A DNA stretch of 64,000 nt from Locusta migratoria (Eukaryota; Arthropoda; Insecta; Orthoptera; Acrididae), in assembly GCA_026315105.1 (NCBI GenBank), contig CM048744.1, positions 657,885,676 to 657,949,675 on the forward strand, given 5' to 3'. Positions 46,325 through 58,400 of this stretch are shown here, one piece after another. The position numbers and the translations under genes were made by a program. The notes under the pieces are model-generated. The model saw only the letters and a list, made by a program, of their open reading frames with translations. It was not told where the DNA came from and did not search any database. The stretch's first letter is position 1; every line of letters starts with the position of its first letter.

Positions 46325-47405
46325 TTAATTTGCTAACTGTCTCCAGAAAATAGCTCCGAAAACTTCAACACTGTCTTCGTGAATCAGCTCATCGATAATA
46401 GCAGAGCCAAGCGCTCCGCAGCAAGTATATGAGAGATTCGTAACCAGACGGAATCGCATTTGCTCTGGTATTAACGCGTTACCCTGATAACAATCTTCTC
46501 TCTTGTTATTTTTCTGTTCGTCTTCCAAAGTTCATATAGACGGCAGTGTGTCTGTAAATTGTGAAGTCCCCCTTACACAGTTCGGTAAATCATTGAACAG
46601 GTGGCATTGTGTGCAACTAATGAAATATAAATTAACCCGACCAACAATGCTTATAACAACGGAAAATAGTGCATATCTTATGTCCAAGTAACAGTAATAC
46701 TTCTAATTTTACTATTAATAGTACTGTTAAAACAAAACTAAGCAAGTGTAGAAATGGATCTCTGGGAGATACAACCCAGTTCCGTGTGAAAATTCGATGT
46801 GAAAATTCCACAATATTTTGTCGGAACAACTGACCGGCTTCAGAGATAGGCAGCAGCAGCATAACTCCTCTTTAGCCCACAGTTGGAACACTATAATAAC
46901 GGTAAAAGTCGTTTGAAATGCTGTACAACTATACCGTACTTACAAATTGTGTGGTGCTGTTCATTTGGCGGAGACGGAACAATATAGTGATAATCTTGGA
47001 TATGGCGAGTTGTGGAAGTTGGTGATTCCGGTTTCTGCTTGACGATCAGCTCCAGGTACAGGAGAGATGGATGAGATACCGGTGCAGGATAATGACACTG
47101 TATTAATCTTGTATCGAGAAGTATTTTATGTTGGGTTACTAATTAACTTGAGACACATGTCTGCATAACCCCACCACAAAACCCACTCCCCTTAAACTCC
47201 ATGCAACATGGCTGTGGTGTGCAAGAAATAGAAGAAACCTTTCTTGTGCCAACACCTGTACAATTTATTATTCTCGACCGGTTTCAGTACCAACTACCAT
47301 CAACAGGAGATGTGTACACCTATTAGCACAAGAATGTTTCCTTCTAAACATCTAACGGCTGTGTATAACAACTTAAAAAGACTCCAGCAATGAATAATAT
47401 GTGCT
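46325..47405 (-). repeat. interspersed repeat, copy 2 (inverted relative to 36093-37442)
   Basis: The complement matches copy 1 over its length except for the foldback inserted there. The minus-strand ORF 46528-46325 reads ALIPEQMRFRLVTNLSYTC, then GSAIIDELIHEDSVEV, where copy 1 has near-identical sequence with a stop. It suggests an old transposon coding region of unknown type. Confidence 0.7.
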
Positions 47406-47987
47406 TGTTGAAACAATACAACAAAAATTAATGGGCCTAAGATATATTTAATTACGGAGCGTTTTTCTCTCTCTCAACCTTAAGCTATATTCCCTCGTTT
47501 TCTTCTAATGAGTGAAAGAACAACGTTCCGATTCATCTGTCTGTGTTCGTCCTCTGATTCGATCAGACGTATCTGTAGCGTCTCCTTTGATTCATTTACT
47601 TATAACGTAAGTATAGTGTTCAAATTTGTTAAATACATGTTGAAATATTTTACAAATATGACGGGCTTCCATTTATTAAACATCCCGTATTTGACCTGGC
47701 CTAACTACTTTTGCCCATTGAAGTTGTGTTGTGGGTTTGGAAGCGATTAAAGGGCCCTACACACGGTCAGATTTATCCGGACAAATTTATCAGCAGTCCG
47801 ATAAATTGTACGTGTGAAGGCTCTTCCAGACCAACTTTTCTTGTCTGATGGTTGGTCTGGCCTGACCGTCCGACATCCGACCCCCCCCCCCCCCCACCAC
47901 TCCCCTGTACAAATTGTACCGTGTGTAGCGCTCCTCGACCAACTTCCTGCCTGGGGATCGTCTGCTCGCAGCGAAAAATAAAGTAAA

Positions 47988-50055
47988 ATGGCGAACGTAG
48001 GAGATTTGGATGGCGATCGTGTAGTTATGACGGAATTTTTAGAGAGATACAGGGAATGCAGGTGTTTATGGGACACCTCATTTGAAGGGTACAGCAACAG
48101 AGAAGTGAGGAATGAAGCACTCGCTTCTCTGTTACAAATTTTTCAAATAGCGCACCCCAGAGCGACGCTCCTCACCATGAGGCGCAAAATTGATAATATG
48201 AGGACCGCCTATAGGCGGGAATTTAAAAAGGTAAGATATGCATATGAAATAGAAATGTTATGAAAATATCGGCTAAACTGCAGAGTCTGTTGCCCTCGCT
48301 CTGCAAATGTTCACCACAGCAGTCAACCATAGAGCAGGTATGTGTGTTATTTATTTTGTGATCTGTACGAAACTGTGATCATTTTAAGTGAAAGTAAGGT
48401 TTCATTTTAGTATGTGAGGGCGCATAGACACGATCTATTGCCAACATACACGCCATGCTAAAAACATGGGCAACAGACTCTGCAGTTTTACCAAAATATC
48501 CTTGAAATGTAATAATTACACTAACGCCATAAACAGATAAGTTTTTCGAATTTGTGTCGATATTGTGCACTAGTGAATTTATCGTATTGCATGGTATTGC
48601 AGGTAAAAGACACCAGGTCATCTGGAGCAGGAGTGGATGCAATCCATACTCCACGCCTGTGGTATTATGACCTCCTTTCTTTTCTAAATGAAAATAACAT
48701 AAACACGCGGGCTGGCAAAGAGACAGGAGGCGATGAAGAGGAGGAGGATGATGCCACTAATGTACAGGTAAGACAAATTTTTTATGTTCTTTAGTGTACT
48801 GTTTAAGTTGGTTCTTGGGCTAAAATTTTATTTTGTGTCATTGAGATAAGGAAAATGTGCAGTTTAATAAATATTACAGAGTTCTTCTGAGTATTGGTAA
48901 ATTTCGGTAAGTGTAAAATGCAAGCTGGCAGTATACCAACATAGCATGACTGCTGTTGACAGATATTTAATAATAACCTTGGTATACAAAAGGGAGAAAT
49001 AATTACAGCTAATGTAGTTAAATAGGTATTTACATAGATGTTTTTCTTATACCATTAGTTCACTGAAGGAAATATATTGAATACATCAGTCTAGTGTGGC
49101 ACAACTTAAGAATACTTGGTGCAGTGTATGGATATTATACTTTTCTTTGTTTAAGTAATGTGGAGGTCAGCAAGAAGCAAGATTCAACACAATGAATTAT
49201 TATGTGAATGGTTTTTGTCAGTTCCTCAGCTAGTGTCTGTTTACACAAATACTGTGTGTGTGTATGTGTAGCTATGGATTTCTGATCAAAGTCTATATTT
49301 ATTAATGGTTTCACTCCATTTACTGTATGGAACTGTATTGTGTTTTATCAACATTTAATGATAGTCCATTTGTAGCAATGCACTTAATGACTTTCTGAAA
49401 CACATTGTTTACAAATTAATCAGTTACTTCTTGCCTGACAAGTGTGATAACTACACTAGAATTATTAGCAAAAACAACCAGCTTTGCAAGTTTGTGAATA
49501 TATAATGACAAGTCCCTACAACCAATGTTACCCAGGGTAACCTATGGTTATTTTGAAGACTACCAAACAAAGCACAAACAAATCCAGTATCATATTTACC
49601 CTAAAAGTGTAAACAGTTGTTAACCTAATCTCTAACATGACAAGGTTGTGTTTAGCACATCACTTCAATCAATGAGTGTCCTTGGTTTAAATTATAGCAT
49701 TGAAGCTTCTCAACAATGTAAATGTGAAGTAGCATCAGGAATTTTTTAGAGAAAGTTTTTAAAGGAAAAACGGTAAAAGTTTGGGAATGAAAATTTTCAT
49801 TCCTTGTCTTTTTTTACTTGATTAATTAAAGGGTACTTGATATGTGAAGGAGAAATATTTATGGGCATAAATGTAGACTGGGATACCACCCGTCTGCTTT
49901 AACCCATGATGTCATGAAGATGTCGAAAACCAGTATATGGGATATCTTAATACTTCTGTATTGCATATACAAATAATCTGTAGTTATTATAGATAACACA
50001 ATGTAACATTGATCACAGGTCTTGGCCCAAAATTCTCACCTTCAGTGCTCACATC

Positions 50056-50104
<49 letters not shown>

Positions 50105-50998
50105 ACTCATGGTTAACCTACACCTAATCAGATAATCAGAGAGACGCTACAGATCACTTTATACACACAAAATATTAATCTGTTTTGTATGTAAACAAAC
50201 TATTGTCTTTAACTCAACCACCACATAATCACTCACTCATTATAGAAAAATGAACACACCTCAAAACTACCGTGCTGTGATTGTCACGAGTCAAAGGTGA
50301 CGGGCGGTATCCCCGTCTACAGGTGATCCTATTTATGAATTAAAATACCTGTTTTTGTTGAAATAACACATTGACTTTTTGTGCTGGCTCATAATTAACC
50401 CCCTTTATGCTATGACTGCAGTTGCTTTGAGATTTCATTCTTTGTTAAAGATAACCTCAAATACTTCCATGGTTTCATTTCTTTCTGTTATAGCGTGTTA
50501 ATACTTTACTCTTGTTTTCAGGAACAGCTATTGGAAGCAGAAGTAAATCATCCACGAAAGAGAAGACGGGGGGATAATAGAGAGAGGCAGGAGCTGTTGA
50601 CCATGGCAAAGAAGCTTCTGGAATCAAAGCCAGACCAATGGGAGGGCCTGTCTTTGGCTTATTGTGCTCAGCTGCGTGAGTTACAAAATGACCAACAGGC
50701 AGTAGCCCAAAAACTAATTTCGGAGGTGTTGTGTTTGGGGAAGTTACGGCTCCTCTCACCGTTTTCATCGATTACGATTCCCTCATACCCCACCCAAGGA
50801 AGAATAATTCCTCCACCCAACCCTTCACCCCCTATTCGTCATGTCCTGTCCTCTCCTTCACCGTCCCCATCCTCCCCTTCCTCATCTTCATTTATGAGCA
50901 ACCAACGAACATCAAATTCGGGTTCCACTACACCAGTGGAAATCCACCTCACTGAGAGCAGTGATGGCTCCCTGCAAGAATTTTTAATAATACAATAG
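47988..50998 (+). CDS. MADF/BESS-like DNA-binding protein of PIF/Harbinger element 2
   Basis: Predicted 294 residues from three phase-0 exons: 47988-48230, 48603-48767 and 50522-50998, each joined by GT...AG (donors GTAAGA; acceptors TTGCAG and TTTTCAG). Residues 1-~115 form a MADF domain (FLERYRECRCLWDTSFEGYS, RRKIDNMRTAYRREFKK, SGAGVDAIHTPRLWYYDLLS), a Myb-related DNA-binding fold. Next come an acidic patch (GGDEEEEDDATN), a basic motif (HPRKRRRGD), a BESS-like helix region (SLAYCAQLRELQNDQQAVAQ) and a Pro/Ser-rich C-terminus. In this superfamily the second protein binds subterminal DNA and brings in the transposase. The frame is fully open, so the gene could still be functional. Confidence 0.88.
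48264..48499. repeat. inverted repeat inside intron 1 of the MADF gene
   Basis: 48275-48294 (AACTGCAGAGTCTGTTGCCC) has an exact complement at 48468-48487, with partial matches for a further ~12 bp on each side. The arms are 173 bp apart. The transcript could form a hairpin in the intron, or a small nested MITE could be present. Confidence 0.75.
50058..50103. repeat. poly-A tract (about 46)
   Basis: Long A-run in intron 2 of the MADF gene, probably the tail of an old retro-insertion that I cannot otherwise delimit. Confidence 0.9.
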
Positions 50999-52879
50999 TG
51001 TTTTGTGTTGTTTTTTTTGTAATTTTTTTATTATTAAATTTTTTTTTGAATTTGAAGAAAAAAAATAAATGACAATGTTTTTAGAATTTGGTTCTGTTTT
51101 ATCACTTTCTTTACCTTTTCAAAAACCTGTGCTGCAAAAACGTGTCTATTTATATATTTGCAAATGTGTTATCACAAGTTTTAAGTGTCAGCAACACCAG
51201 TTGTCTGAAACAAGGTAATTGGTAGTGTTCTTTGTCTATTTTCACTGAAATCCATTACAGTTACTACTGATTTATCAAGGTATTTTCTCAATTTCAGAAA
51301 ATCTCCAAATTATTGTGAAATCTGAATTTTAGTAATTTCAGTGTCACAAACTTGAAAGATCATTCTATCAAATAGTACCTCTGTTTACTGTACTGAAGCA
51401 TTTATCGGAATCAGTGCTCTACTTAATTATCAGTGTTTGGCACAAAGAACAGGAGAGCATCTATCACATGGAGCTACAGTTATTACATTTGGGTACATTG
51501 TTTATCATCAAAATAAGTCTGTGGCAATTTTACTTTTTCCGTGATATATTTAAAAAAATGGTATGTGTTCTTGGTGATCCTTTGTTTATTCACAATTGTA
51601 AGGATAAAATCTTTGAAGCTACACGTTGTATAAAAATAAGCAATTTTCAATAATTCAATCGGTGGTGACTTAAACTTGGTACAGATTGAATTGTGATACA
51701 AGTTAGTGTAAGCAAGATGTCTGAAATGCACACAGTGTACATTAGATTGAAATCAGAGGTAAGTGAATGGTGCAGTGTGCAGTACATTAACTCCTACTTA
51801 CACTGCTTTACCTAATGTGAGTTCCCCCTATGGGAATGCAAAATACGCCCACTAGGTAAAAGCTAGGCAAAGTATGTATTGTAAAAAATAAAAAAGGAAC
51901 TGAGAATCACATGTGTAGGCACTGGTATACAATTAATAATTGTACACATAACCAATGAACTTCACCGGCTAAATTCAGTAACTAGAATTAGCAGTTGGTT
52001 TCCAACATGAGCATACTACACCACCATTGTAGTATCATTTAACCCTTCTGAAGCAATAATCCACATTATTCGAGGACCAACACATATTTCATGTTACCCT
52101 AGCTTGTCACAGTTTATGAAAATGTGGTTAGGTAGTAAAGCACAGATTAAGTTCGTCAGAATGCAGTTAGGCCATACATTGTGTGATATAAGAAATCCAA
52201 AGAAAATCATTGATATACAATATTAACATTCTAAACCATGGACAAAGAAGCATGTTTTTTTTGTGTCCCATTGCAAATATGTATCACAGAACATGGTATA
52301 ATCACTTTCTTGTGTAGTGGTATCTTTAAATTTTTATTAGCCTATTAACTTTGCTGTGGTACTTCTTACATGGAATACATACAAAAGTAGACATGTAAGA
52401 TATGTGATGAAGTGGTAAGAGGTTACCATTAATGTAACAAACATTCTCTTCCCATGCCCACGTATTTAACTTACATGATTTATGATGGAATGTCAAGGTT
52501 GCAATTTAACAATAATGAGAAGTAAACACTAACTGCAAACACAATTGCCTAGCATCTTACACAATCATAACAAATGAAACACACAGAATCATAGACCATT
52601 CCAGTGTTTCACACTGTAAACTGCACTCACATCTTCATGATGAATCAGAACCTCATTTGGGCTCCCTGATGCTATGGGTAACAAGGGATCAAGGGATTCA
52701 AAATAAATAGGCACAGAGTGAATTATATTCTTTATTGACATTGCTTGGATTTCCACATCACCAAAGAGGTACCAAGCTTGATGCGTTACTCTTTTTTTTT
52801 TACATGGAGAGTTCCCCAGTAGGCCTATAAACCATGCCAGGACCCCCCCATATATATATATATCCTGGTGGGTAAAATA

Positions 52880-53050
52880 TGTATAAAATAAAGATTGTTT
52901 GACTTAACCTAAGTACAGGCTCGTCAATTTAAACATAAAACACATAAAAAAACACACATGAAAAAATAAAGATTGTTTGACTTACCGAAAGTGCAGGCTC
53001 GTCGATTGAAACATAAAACACACATAAAAATACATAAAAAAACACACACA
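52880..53050. repeat. tandem duplication of ~90 bp
   Basis: AATAAAGATTGTTTGACTTA followed by a GCAGGCTCGTC(A/G)ATT block and AAACATAAAACACA occurs twice in a row, just 3' of the transposase gene on the minus strand. AATAAA in the plus strand is incidental to that gene. Confidence 0.8.
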
Positions 53051-53087
53051 CAAAAACACTTTGTGTAACATCATTCACAGTTTTTCA

Positions 53088-54917
53088 TTAATCATTCATA
53101 CCAACAATCATTCGTTCCTGAAAGTCTAATTGACCTTCATTATTGAAGTATTCCACGAATACTTGACGCACCTCACTCCCTTCTTCATAGCGGTGCCTTG
53201 CTCCTTGTGCTACAGGTAGTAGGGACTGAGACTGCCGCCAGTCGCCAGGGATTAATGTTGACTTGGTGACATCTTCCCTGTCAACAGTTGTGCCTGCTAT
53301 ATAATTCCTGCTCTTCTGGGCCAAATAATTGTGCAAAGCACAGCATGCCAATACTATGCTGTCTACGGCATCCAGGTTAACGCCAAGTGTTTGCAGCAAA
53401 ACCCGAAATCTTGATGCAAGAATGCCAAAAGCATTCTCAACTACTCGCCTTGATCTGCAGTGGCGATAGTTGTATATGCGCCTCTGCCTTGTAATGCCCT
53501 TCAGTGGGAATGGCTTCATAACATACTTATGAAGGGCAAAAGCACTGTCTCCCAGAAATACATATGGGGCTACTTTCTCACTATTTTCAAGTGTCGAGGG
53601 AGTCCTCTTCCATCAGTTTATGGTAGAACTTGGTTTTGGTGAAAACTGCTGAGTCTGAAACACAACCATTAGTACCTACATGTACATACATAAATTGATA
53701 GTTTGCATCTACAACTGCAAATAAAATAATGCTGAAAAAATGTTTGTAGTTGTAAAACAGAGAGCCACTTCCATGTGGTTTTTTAATGGCAATATGTTTG
53801 CCATCCATGGCTCCTACACAGTGGTTAAAATTCCACTTCCTTTCAAATGTTGTAGCACATTCCTTCCACTCAGCTGCAGATGATGGCATCTGAAACATTG
53901 AAGAATTGGGTATAATTTATGATACATAAGATTGTGCATTCCTAACAACCATGATGACATGCACTGATAAGGCAATGTTTTGCAAAGAAAGTAGTTACCT
54001 TTTAATCAACTTATATAGCTTAAGGTTATATTCAGTTACTGATATATCTACAATAACATCGGCATGGATCAATTGAAGAATGGGATACCATCTGTGACGA
54101 AGTATGTAAAATCTTTGTCACAGCAAAGTTGATAGAATATATTTGGAATTACAAATTGATACCATATCATGATTAGGAGCCATATAATGAGAACCAGTCA
54201 CTACATGTGGGTAAAATTAACTTTTTGGTAATGTAAATTGATGCATTTGTTCATTATTAACTTCCTTCCCTATGATGTCAAACCCGAAGGGTTCAATTAT
54301 GCTCATTATACGATTTTGACTTAAGTCCAAAAATAGATCAAAGTAACACCCATTACGATGTACTTGAATATCAGATGAATGGTTTGGTTTTAAATTACCT
54401 TAATGTATTTGTTCAGGCAACGATAAATAGCGCTGCATGTTTCTGGAATTACTTTGCAGAGCAGCTGTGGAGATATTACGGCGCTGTACTTCAGATCTTC
54501 ATAAGTTCGGCCAGTGGCAAGAAAACGCAATGTGGCCATCAATCGTTCCTCGCAACTTACTGCCGCTCTCATCAGAGTGTCCTTTTTCGCCAAAAGCGGC
54601 TTTACAAGCTCTAGCAGCTCTGTAAAGCAATCTTCATCCATCCGCAAATAATTGCGAAAATCGTCAGCCTCAAGCTCCTTCAGTAAAAGGGCGTGAGTAA
54701 ACTTGCGTCGCTGTAAAAGCCATTTCTTAGCCCATAGCTTTCTTTCGGTTTTCCTTTGCCCTGTTGTCTCCAACACGGCCAAGGCAACCCCTAATCTCTG
54801 CTTTTGAGACAAAAACATTACTTTTAATAAAGCACAGCGAACAGTAAACACACGAAAACGAAACAAAACAACAGTTCGACAGCCAGACACCAAAGCAGGG
54901 AGGCGCTGCAATCGCAC
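53088..54917 (-). pseudogene. HARBI1-like DDE transposase of PIF/Harbinger element 2 (one frameshift)
   Basis: Exon 1 is 54917-54399 (the likely start is the second in-frame Met at 54818, MFLSQKQRLGVALAVLE), ending KYIK at a GT donor (54398). The intron is 54398-53890. Exon 2 starts at 53889 (MPSSAAEW). Conserved blocks: FLATGRTYEDLKYSAVISP (N-terminal region), VGAMDGKHIAIKKP (first Asp), VDANYQFMYVHVGTNG, VFLGDSAFALHKYVMKPFP (second Asp), RRVVENAFGILASRFR (Glu) and ACCALHNYLAQKS (C-terminal landmark). One frameshift at about 53587-53605 separates the first Asp segment from the rest. Everything else is open and all catalytic residues are kept, so it was active recently. A sequence error there is possible. 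Confidence 0.9.
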
Positions 54918-55671
54918 GCAGTTGGTCGGAACGTGTGTAGGCTGCTACGAATTTGGTCTGTCAATCGGTCAGTCGGCTGGTCTGACGATAAATCTGACCG
55001 TGTGTAGACCGCTTAAGGCAGACGAGATATCATATAGTGCTTGTTGGAAGTTTTACTAATTTTTCAATCCTTATCATTCCACTTAAAAATTAGATGGCTT
55101 TTAGAACCTGCAATCTCGTTTCCCTTTGTTAATGTCGAATTTCGAGGTCCGATAATTTTCCGCGTAATATTTTTTCCGCAACTTCGTTTGGACACTGGAG
55201 TGAAATTTATTGCAAGGTCCGCTGCACGATCAAATCAAGTATCAAGTCCAACCCCACATCAAGAAGGTGACTTACCTTAATGAATATGAATTTTCTTATT
55301 GCAGCAAACAATTTAATCAGCTAATGTACCGTATGTTCAAAAAGGTAGGCTCCGTCTCTTTTTATAATGTAACTGCCACCAACATCTACCATTCAATCTT
55401 CCAAAATATTTAAAAACAATTAAAATTAATTCCCCTATTTATTTATAAATTCCTACCTCTGCAATTATCATTTACGAATTTTTTGACCAACTAAATCATA
55501 TTACTATCCTACAAACTACTTACAGAATTAATTATGTATTAAAGGTTAAAATATTCCTCAATCCTTAACACCTATGGCAGTAACATTATAGTGTGCAACA
55601 GAAATTTCAGTAAAGTTGCTACTTTACAGCCAGAAAAAATAAGAAATTATGTACTCTTTAAAGCACATTAG

Positions 55672-55879
55672 CCGGCCGCGGTGGCCTAGGTGACTGATGC
55701 GCTCCAGTCACGGTCAGCACGGCCACTACGGTCGGGGGTTCGAATCCCCCCTCGGGCATGGATATTTGTGCCGTCCTAGTTCGTAAGTAGTTCATAAGTA
55801 GTTTGTAAGTTTAGGGATTGATGACCCCGTAGTTTAGTCCCATAAGCTTAACAAACATTTGAACATTTGAACATTTTTG
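55672..55879 (+). mobile_element. SINE family A copy with TSD
   Basis: Full-length plus-strand copy. The direct repeat AAGCACATTAG at 55661-55671 and 55880-55890 is perfect. The A box is altered (GTGGCCTAGG). Confidence 0.95.
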
Positions 55880-56258
55880 AAGCACATTAGTGTGGTGAGT
55901 TATTAACTGTTATAGTTAACGATCTGTAAGAGTAAATGAAGTACAGCCATATTTATGAAGGATAGAAACCGCATTATACTAAGCAGTGGTCTATGCTGTT
56001 ACAATGAAAACAGATGAATATCAGCACAGTGTCAAATAGTAAGGATGCAGCTAGATACTACAGATGTATAAATTATGTAGAAGCCGTATGATGGTTGAAT
56101 GTTGACACTACAAACAGTAAGTTTGTAAGAGATGTAGGGAATGTATGAATTGGAATTAGTGAAAAAGGGTGCAAGTAAAGTGGAGCATATGTGTGATGCA
56201 TAAGTGTTTCAGAATCAAGTTATCTTATAATTGGGGCATCCGCAGCTGAGTAAATACA

Positions 56259-57141
56259 TTTTCTTTTATGAATTTATCAATTGTTTTAAAAATTGATTGT
56301 ATGACTATATAATAAAAGAAACTATTTTGGAAATTGAAATAGAAATGTCCTCTTATGAAACAATCAATAAATTCTGGAGCCGCTTCAGCTGTTTTTATTG
56401 AGATCTTTTTATGGACAGGTCCACAACCGGTTTCGCGTCAGTAGAGACGCATCTTCAGGTGTTAAACTTTTTATTCTCTCGTCATAATTCGCTACCGAGT
56501 CCGAACATTCTAGTTGGTTTCATCCGTCAATTGGATAAAAATTCAAAAGGGCCAAATGCATGGGTCCAAGTCCAAAATCAAATGGTTGTCTTTCAGGATA
56601 AAAAACATGGACGTTAAAATGTGGGACATGTAGTCGCGTCATTTTGACCACCGTATTTTCGATAAAACCCGTAAATTGGCAATGGAGTGAAGGTGGCCAT
56701 TGTAAAAATAAAACTGAAGGTCTGTAATTAGAAACATCAAGTTGTAGCAGACCTATGGAGGCGTAGAGGAGTGCACTGCGAAGTGGCGAAGTAAACTGAA
56801 AGACAACCATTTGATTTTGGACTAGGACCCATGCATTTGGCCCTTTTGAATTTTTATCCAATTGACGGATGAAACCAACTAGAATGTTGGGACTCGGTAG
56901 CGAATTATGACGAGAGAATAAAAAGTTTAACACCTGAAGATGCGTCTCTACTGACGCGAAACCGGTTGTGGACCTGTACATAAAAGGATCTCAATAAAAA
57001 CAACTGCAGCGGCTCCAGAATTTATTGATTGTTTCATAAGAGGACATTTCTATTTCAATTTCCAAAATAGTTTCTTTTATTATATAGTCATACAATCAAT
57101 TTTTTAAAACAATTGATAAATTCATAAAAGAAAATGTTTCA
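56259..57141. repeat. giant palindrome (883 bp) with hammerhead-like cores on both arms
   Basis: CATTTTCTTTTATGAATT at the left end and its complement at the right end continue inward for about 330 bp with few mismatches. The same peptide (TTGFASVETHLQVLNFLF) is readable from both strands, which is a by-product. The right arm contains CTGAAGA, TGCGTC TCTACT GACGC, GAAAC at 56934-56962, and the left arm has the same on the minus strand at 56430-56458. The unique centre (about 56600-56800) is ~200 bp. Confidence 0.92.
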
Positions 57142-57184
57142 GAATCGTTATTGGTCAATGATAGTAATTTTTCTGAATTAAATG

Positions 57185-57420
57185 AAAGATGTGCGGTTCG
57201 GTAGAATAGTGGCAGAATGCCAAACAGTGAATCCAAATGTCGTGGGTTTGATCCCCACTAGGTCGCCGTGACACGGCGCGCCCGGTCAGGGGGCTACACG
57301 CCCTTTATAATAAGAAAGTTGAGCCAAATGTTCAACGAACAACCAAGAACGAACTGAAACAAAGACCGCAAAACATAGATCTACCTGAAGAAAGAGAAAA
57401 AAAGTCCTAGGATTTTTATC
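57185..57420 (+). mobile_element. SINE family B, tRNA-like head
   Basis: The head has a loose A-box (TCGGTAGAATAGTGG) and a B-box-like GGGTTTGATCCCCA. The body contains GGCGCGCCCGGTCAGGGGGC, ACGCCCTTTATAATAAG, TTGAGCCAAATGTTCAACGA and ACAACC. The tail is A-rich near 57400. The body matches the U1-headed insertion at 23890-24377. No direct repeat was identified. Confidence 0.72.
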
Positions 57421-57558
57421 TGTCACTTTCCACTTTTTTCACGTCTGGCGTTGTTTCTGGTGTAAAAAAATATCGAAAAGCACCGAGGTTCGGATCCACG
57501 TTAAACTACAAGTTTCTCTATAACTGACTGGGTATGTCAGTTCCGAGGAAGGCAACGG

Positions 57559-57753
57559 GCCGGCCGCAATGGCCGAGCGGTGTGCAGCGCGCCAGTCACA
57601 GTCTGCACGGCCGCTACGGTCGGAGGTTCGAATCCCCCCTTGGGCATGGATAGTTGTGTCGTCTTTAGTATAAGGTAGTTGATAAGTAGTTTGTAAGTTT
57701 AGGGACTGATGACCCCGTAGTTAAGTCCCATAGACTATACAAACATTTGAAAA
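57559..57753 (+). mobile_element. SINE family A copy
   Basis: Full-length plus-strand copy with head CAATGGCCGAGCGGTGTGCA and B box GGTTCGAATCC, ending TACAAACATTTGAAAAAA. No clear direct repeat. Confidence 0.9.
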
Positions 57754-57759
57754 AACTTG

Positions 57760-57970
57760 GCGAGAAACCACCTAAGCGGAAACTTGGTTAGCCGCTGGAA
57801 AAGCGAAGAGACGTGCTGGCAACTCCCGCCTTGGCAGACACACGGGACTTGGACGCCGCACATCCGCAGAGCGCAGAGCAGGGCAGGCAGAGACAGCCGC
57901 CAACGCCGACGCAGCTCACACCGCACCGCGCCCATCCAGCGCCTGACGCCCACATCAAGTCAATGTTGAT
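57760..57970. other. GC-rich non-repeat stretch
   Basis: GC-rich DNA (CCGCCAACGCCGACGCAGCT and similar) directly after a SINE, with no domain in any ORF. It could be a promoter or untranslated first exon, but nothing decides it. Confidence 0.25.
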
Positions 57971-58400
57971 CACATAGGAAATTACCTCCCCCTTCCCTGT
58001 CCATATCTGAGTCGTGTCCATGCCCAGTCAAATCGGCCATGAGAGATTATTGTCATCAAATCTTATAATAAATAAAAGTACATGTGCTATCCCTCTGTGT
58101 AAACTGTTATCTTCTCAAATCAATGCTTTGAGTGAAACATCCCTACCAGCCTAGTTCCATTATTAATCATTATATTTTTATTTAATTTCACTGCAGTGTG
58201 GGAGTTATTCGCGAGAGGTTCGATTTACCACGATACAGGGTGTTCGAAAAGTCTTCGATTACATAAATTGATAACTCAGGCTAGAAGTAAGATACACATA
58301 TGAAACTTGTGTCGAATTGTTTACAGACTATCAAAGTTTTTTTTTTCTGTTTTAGGTTCGCAGTACGTAAGTAGTGGATGAGGTGCAGTTCCCAAGAAGC

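Larger units (their letters stand above)
47751..55013. mobile_element. PIF/Harbinger element 2, near-intact, with MADF and transposase genes
   Basis: 7,263 bp. The inverted ends AGGGCCCTACACACGGTCAG (left) and AGCGGTCTACACACGGTCAG (complement of right) extend into AGATTTA-type inner matches and are flanked by TAA on both sides (47748-47750 and 55014-55016), the standard 3-bp target. Convergent genes: MADF-type DNA-binding protein (plus, 47988-50998) and HARBI1-like transposase (minus, 53088-54917). A 15-C run sits in the left subterminal region (47881-47895). It is the best-preserved transposon in the window. Confidence 0.95.

Noticed and set aside
47881..47895. C15 run as an assembly gap or regulatory G-quadruplex
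   Set aside because: Single homopolymer within the transposon's subterminal region; no other G-tracts nearby to form a quadruplex.
56411..56981. The same 60-residue peptide encoded on both strands
   Set aside because: A consequence of the palindrome, not two genes; the peptide has no recognisable domain.
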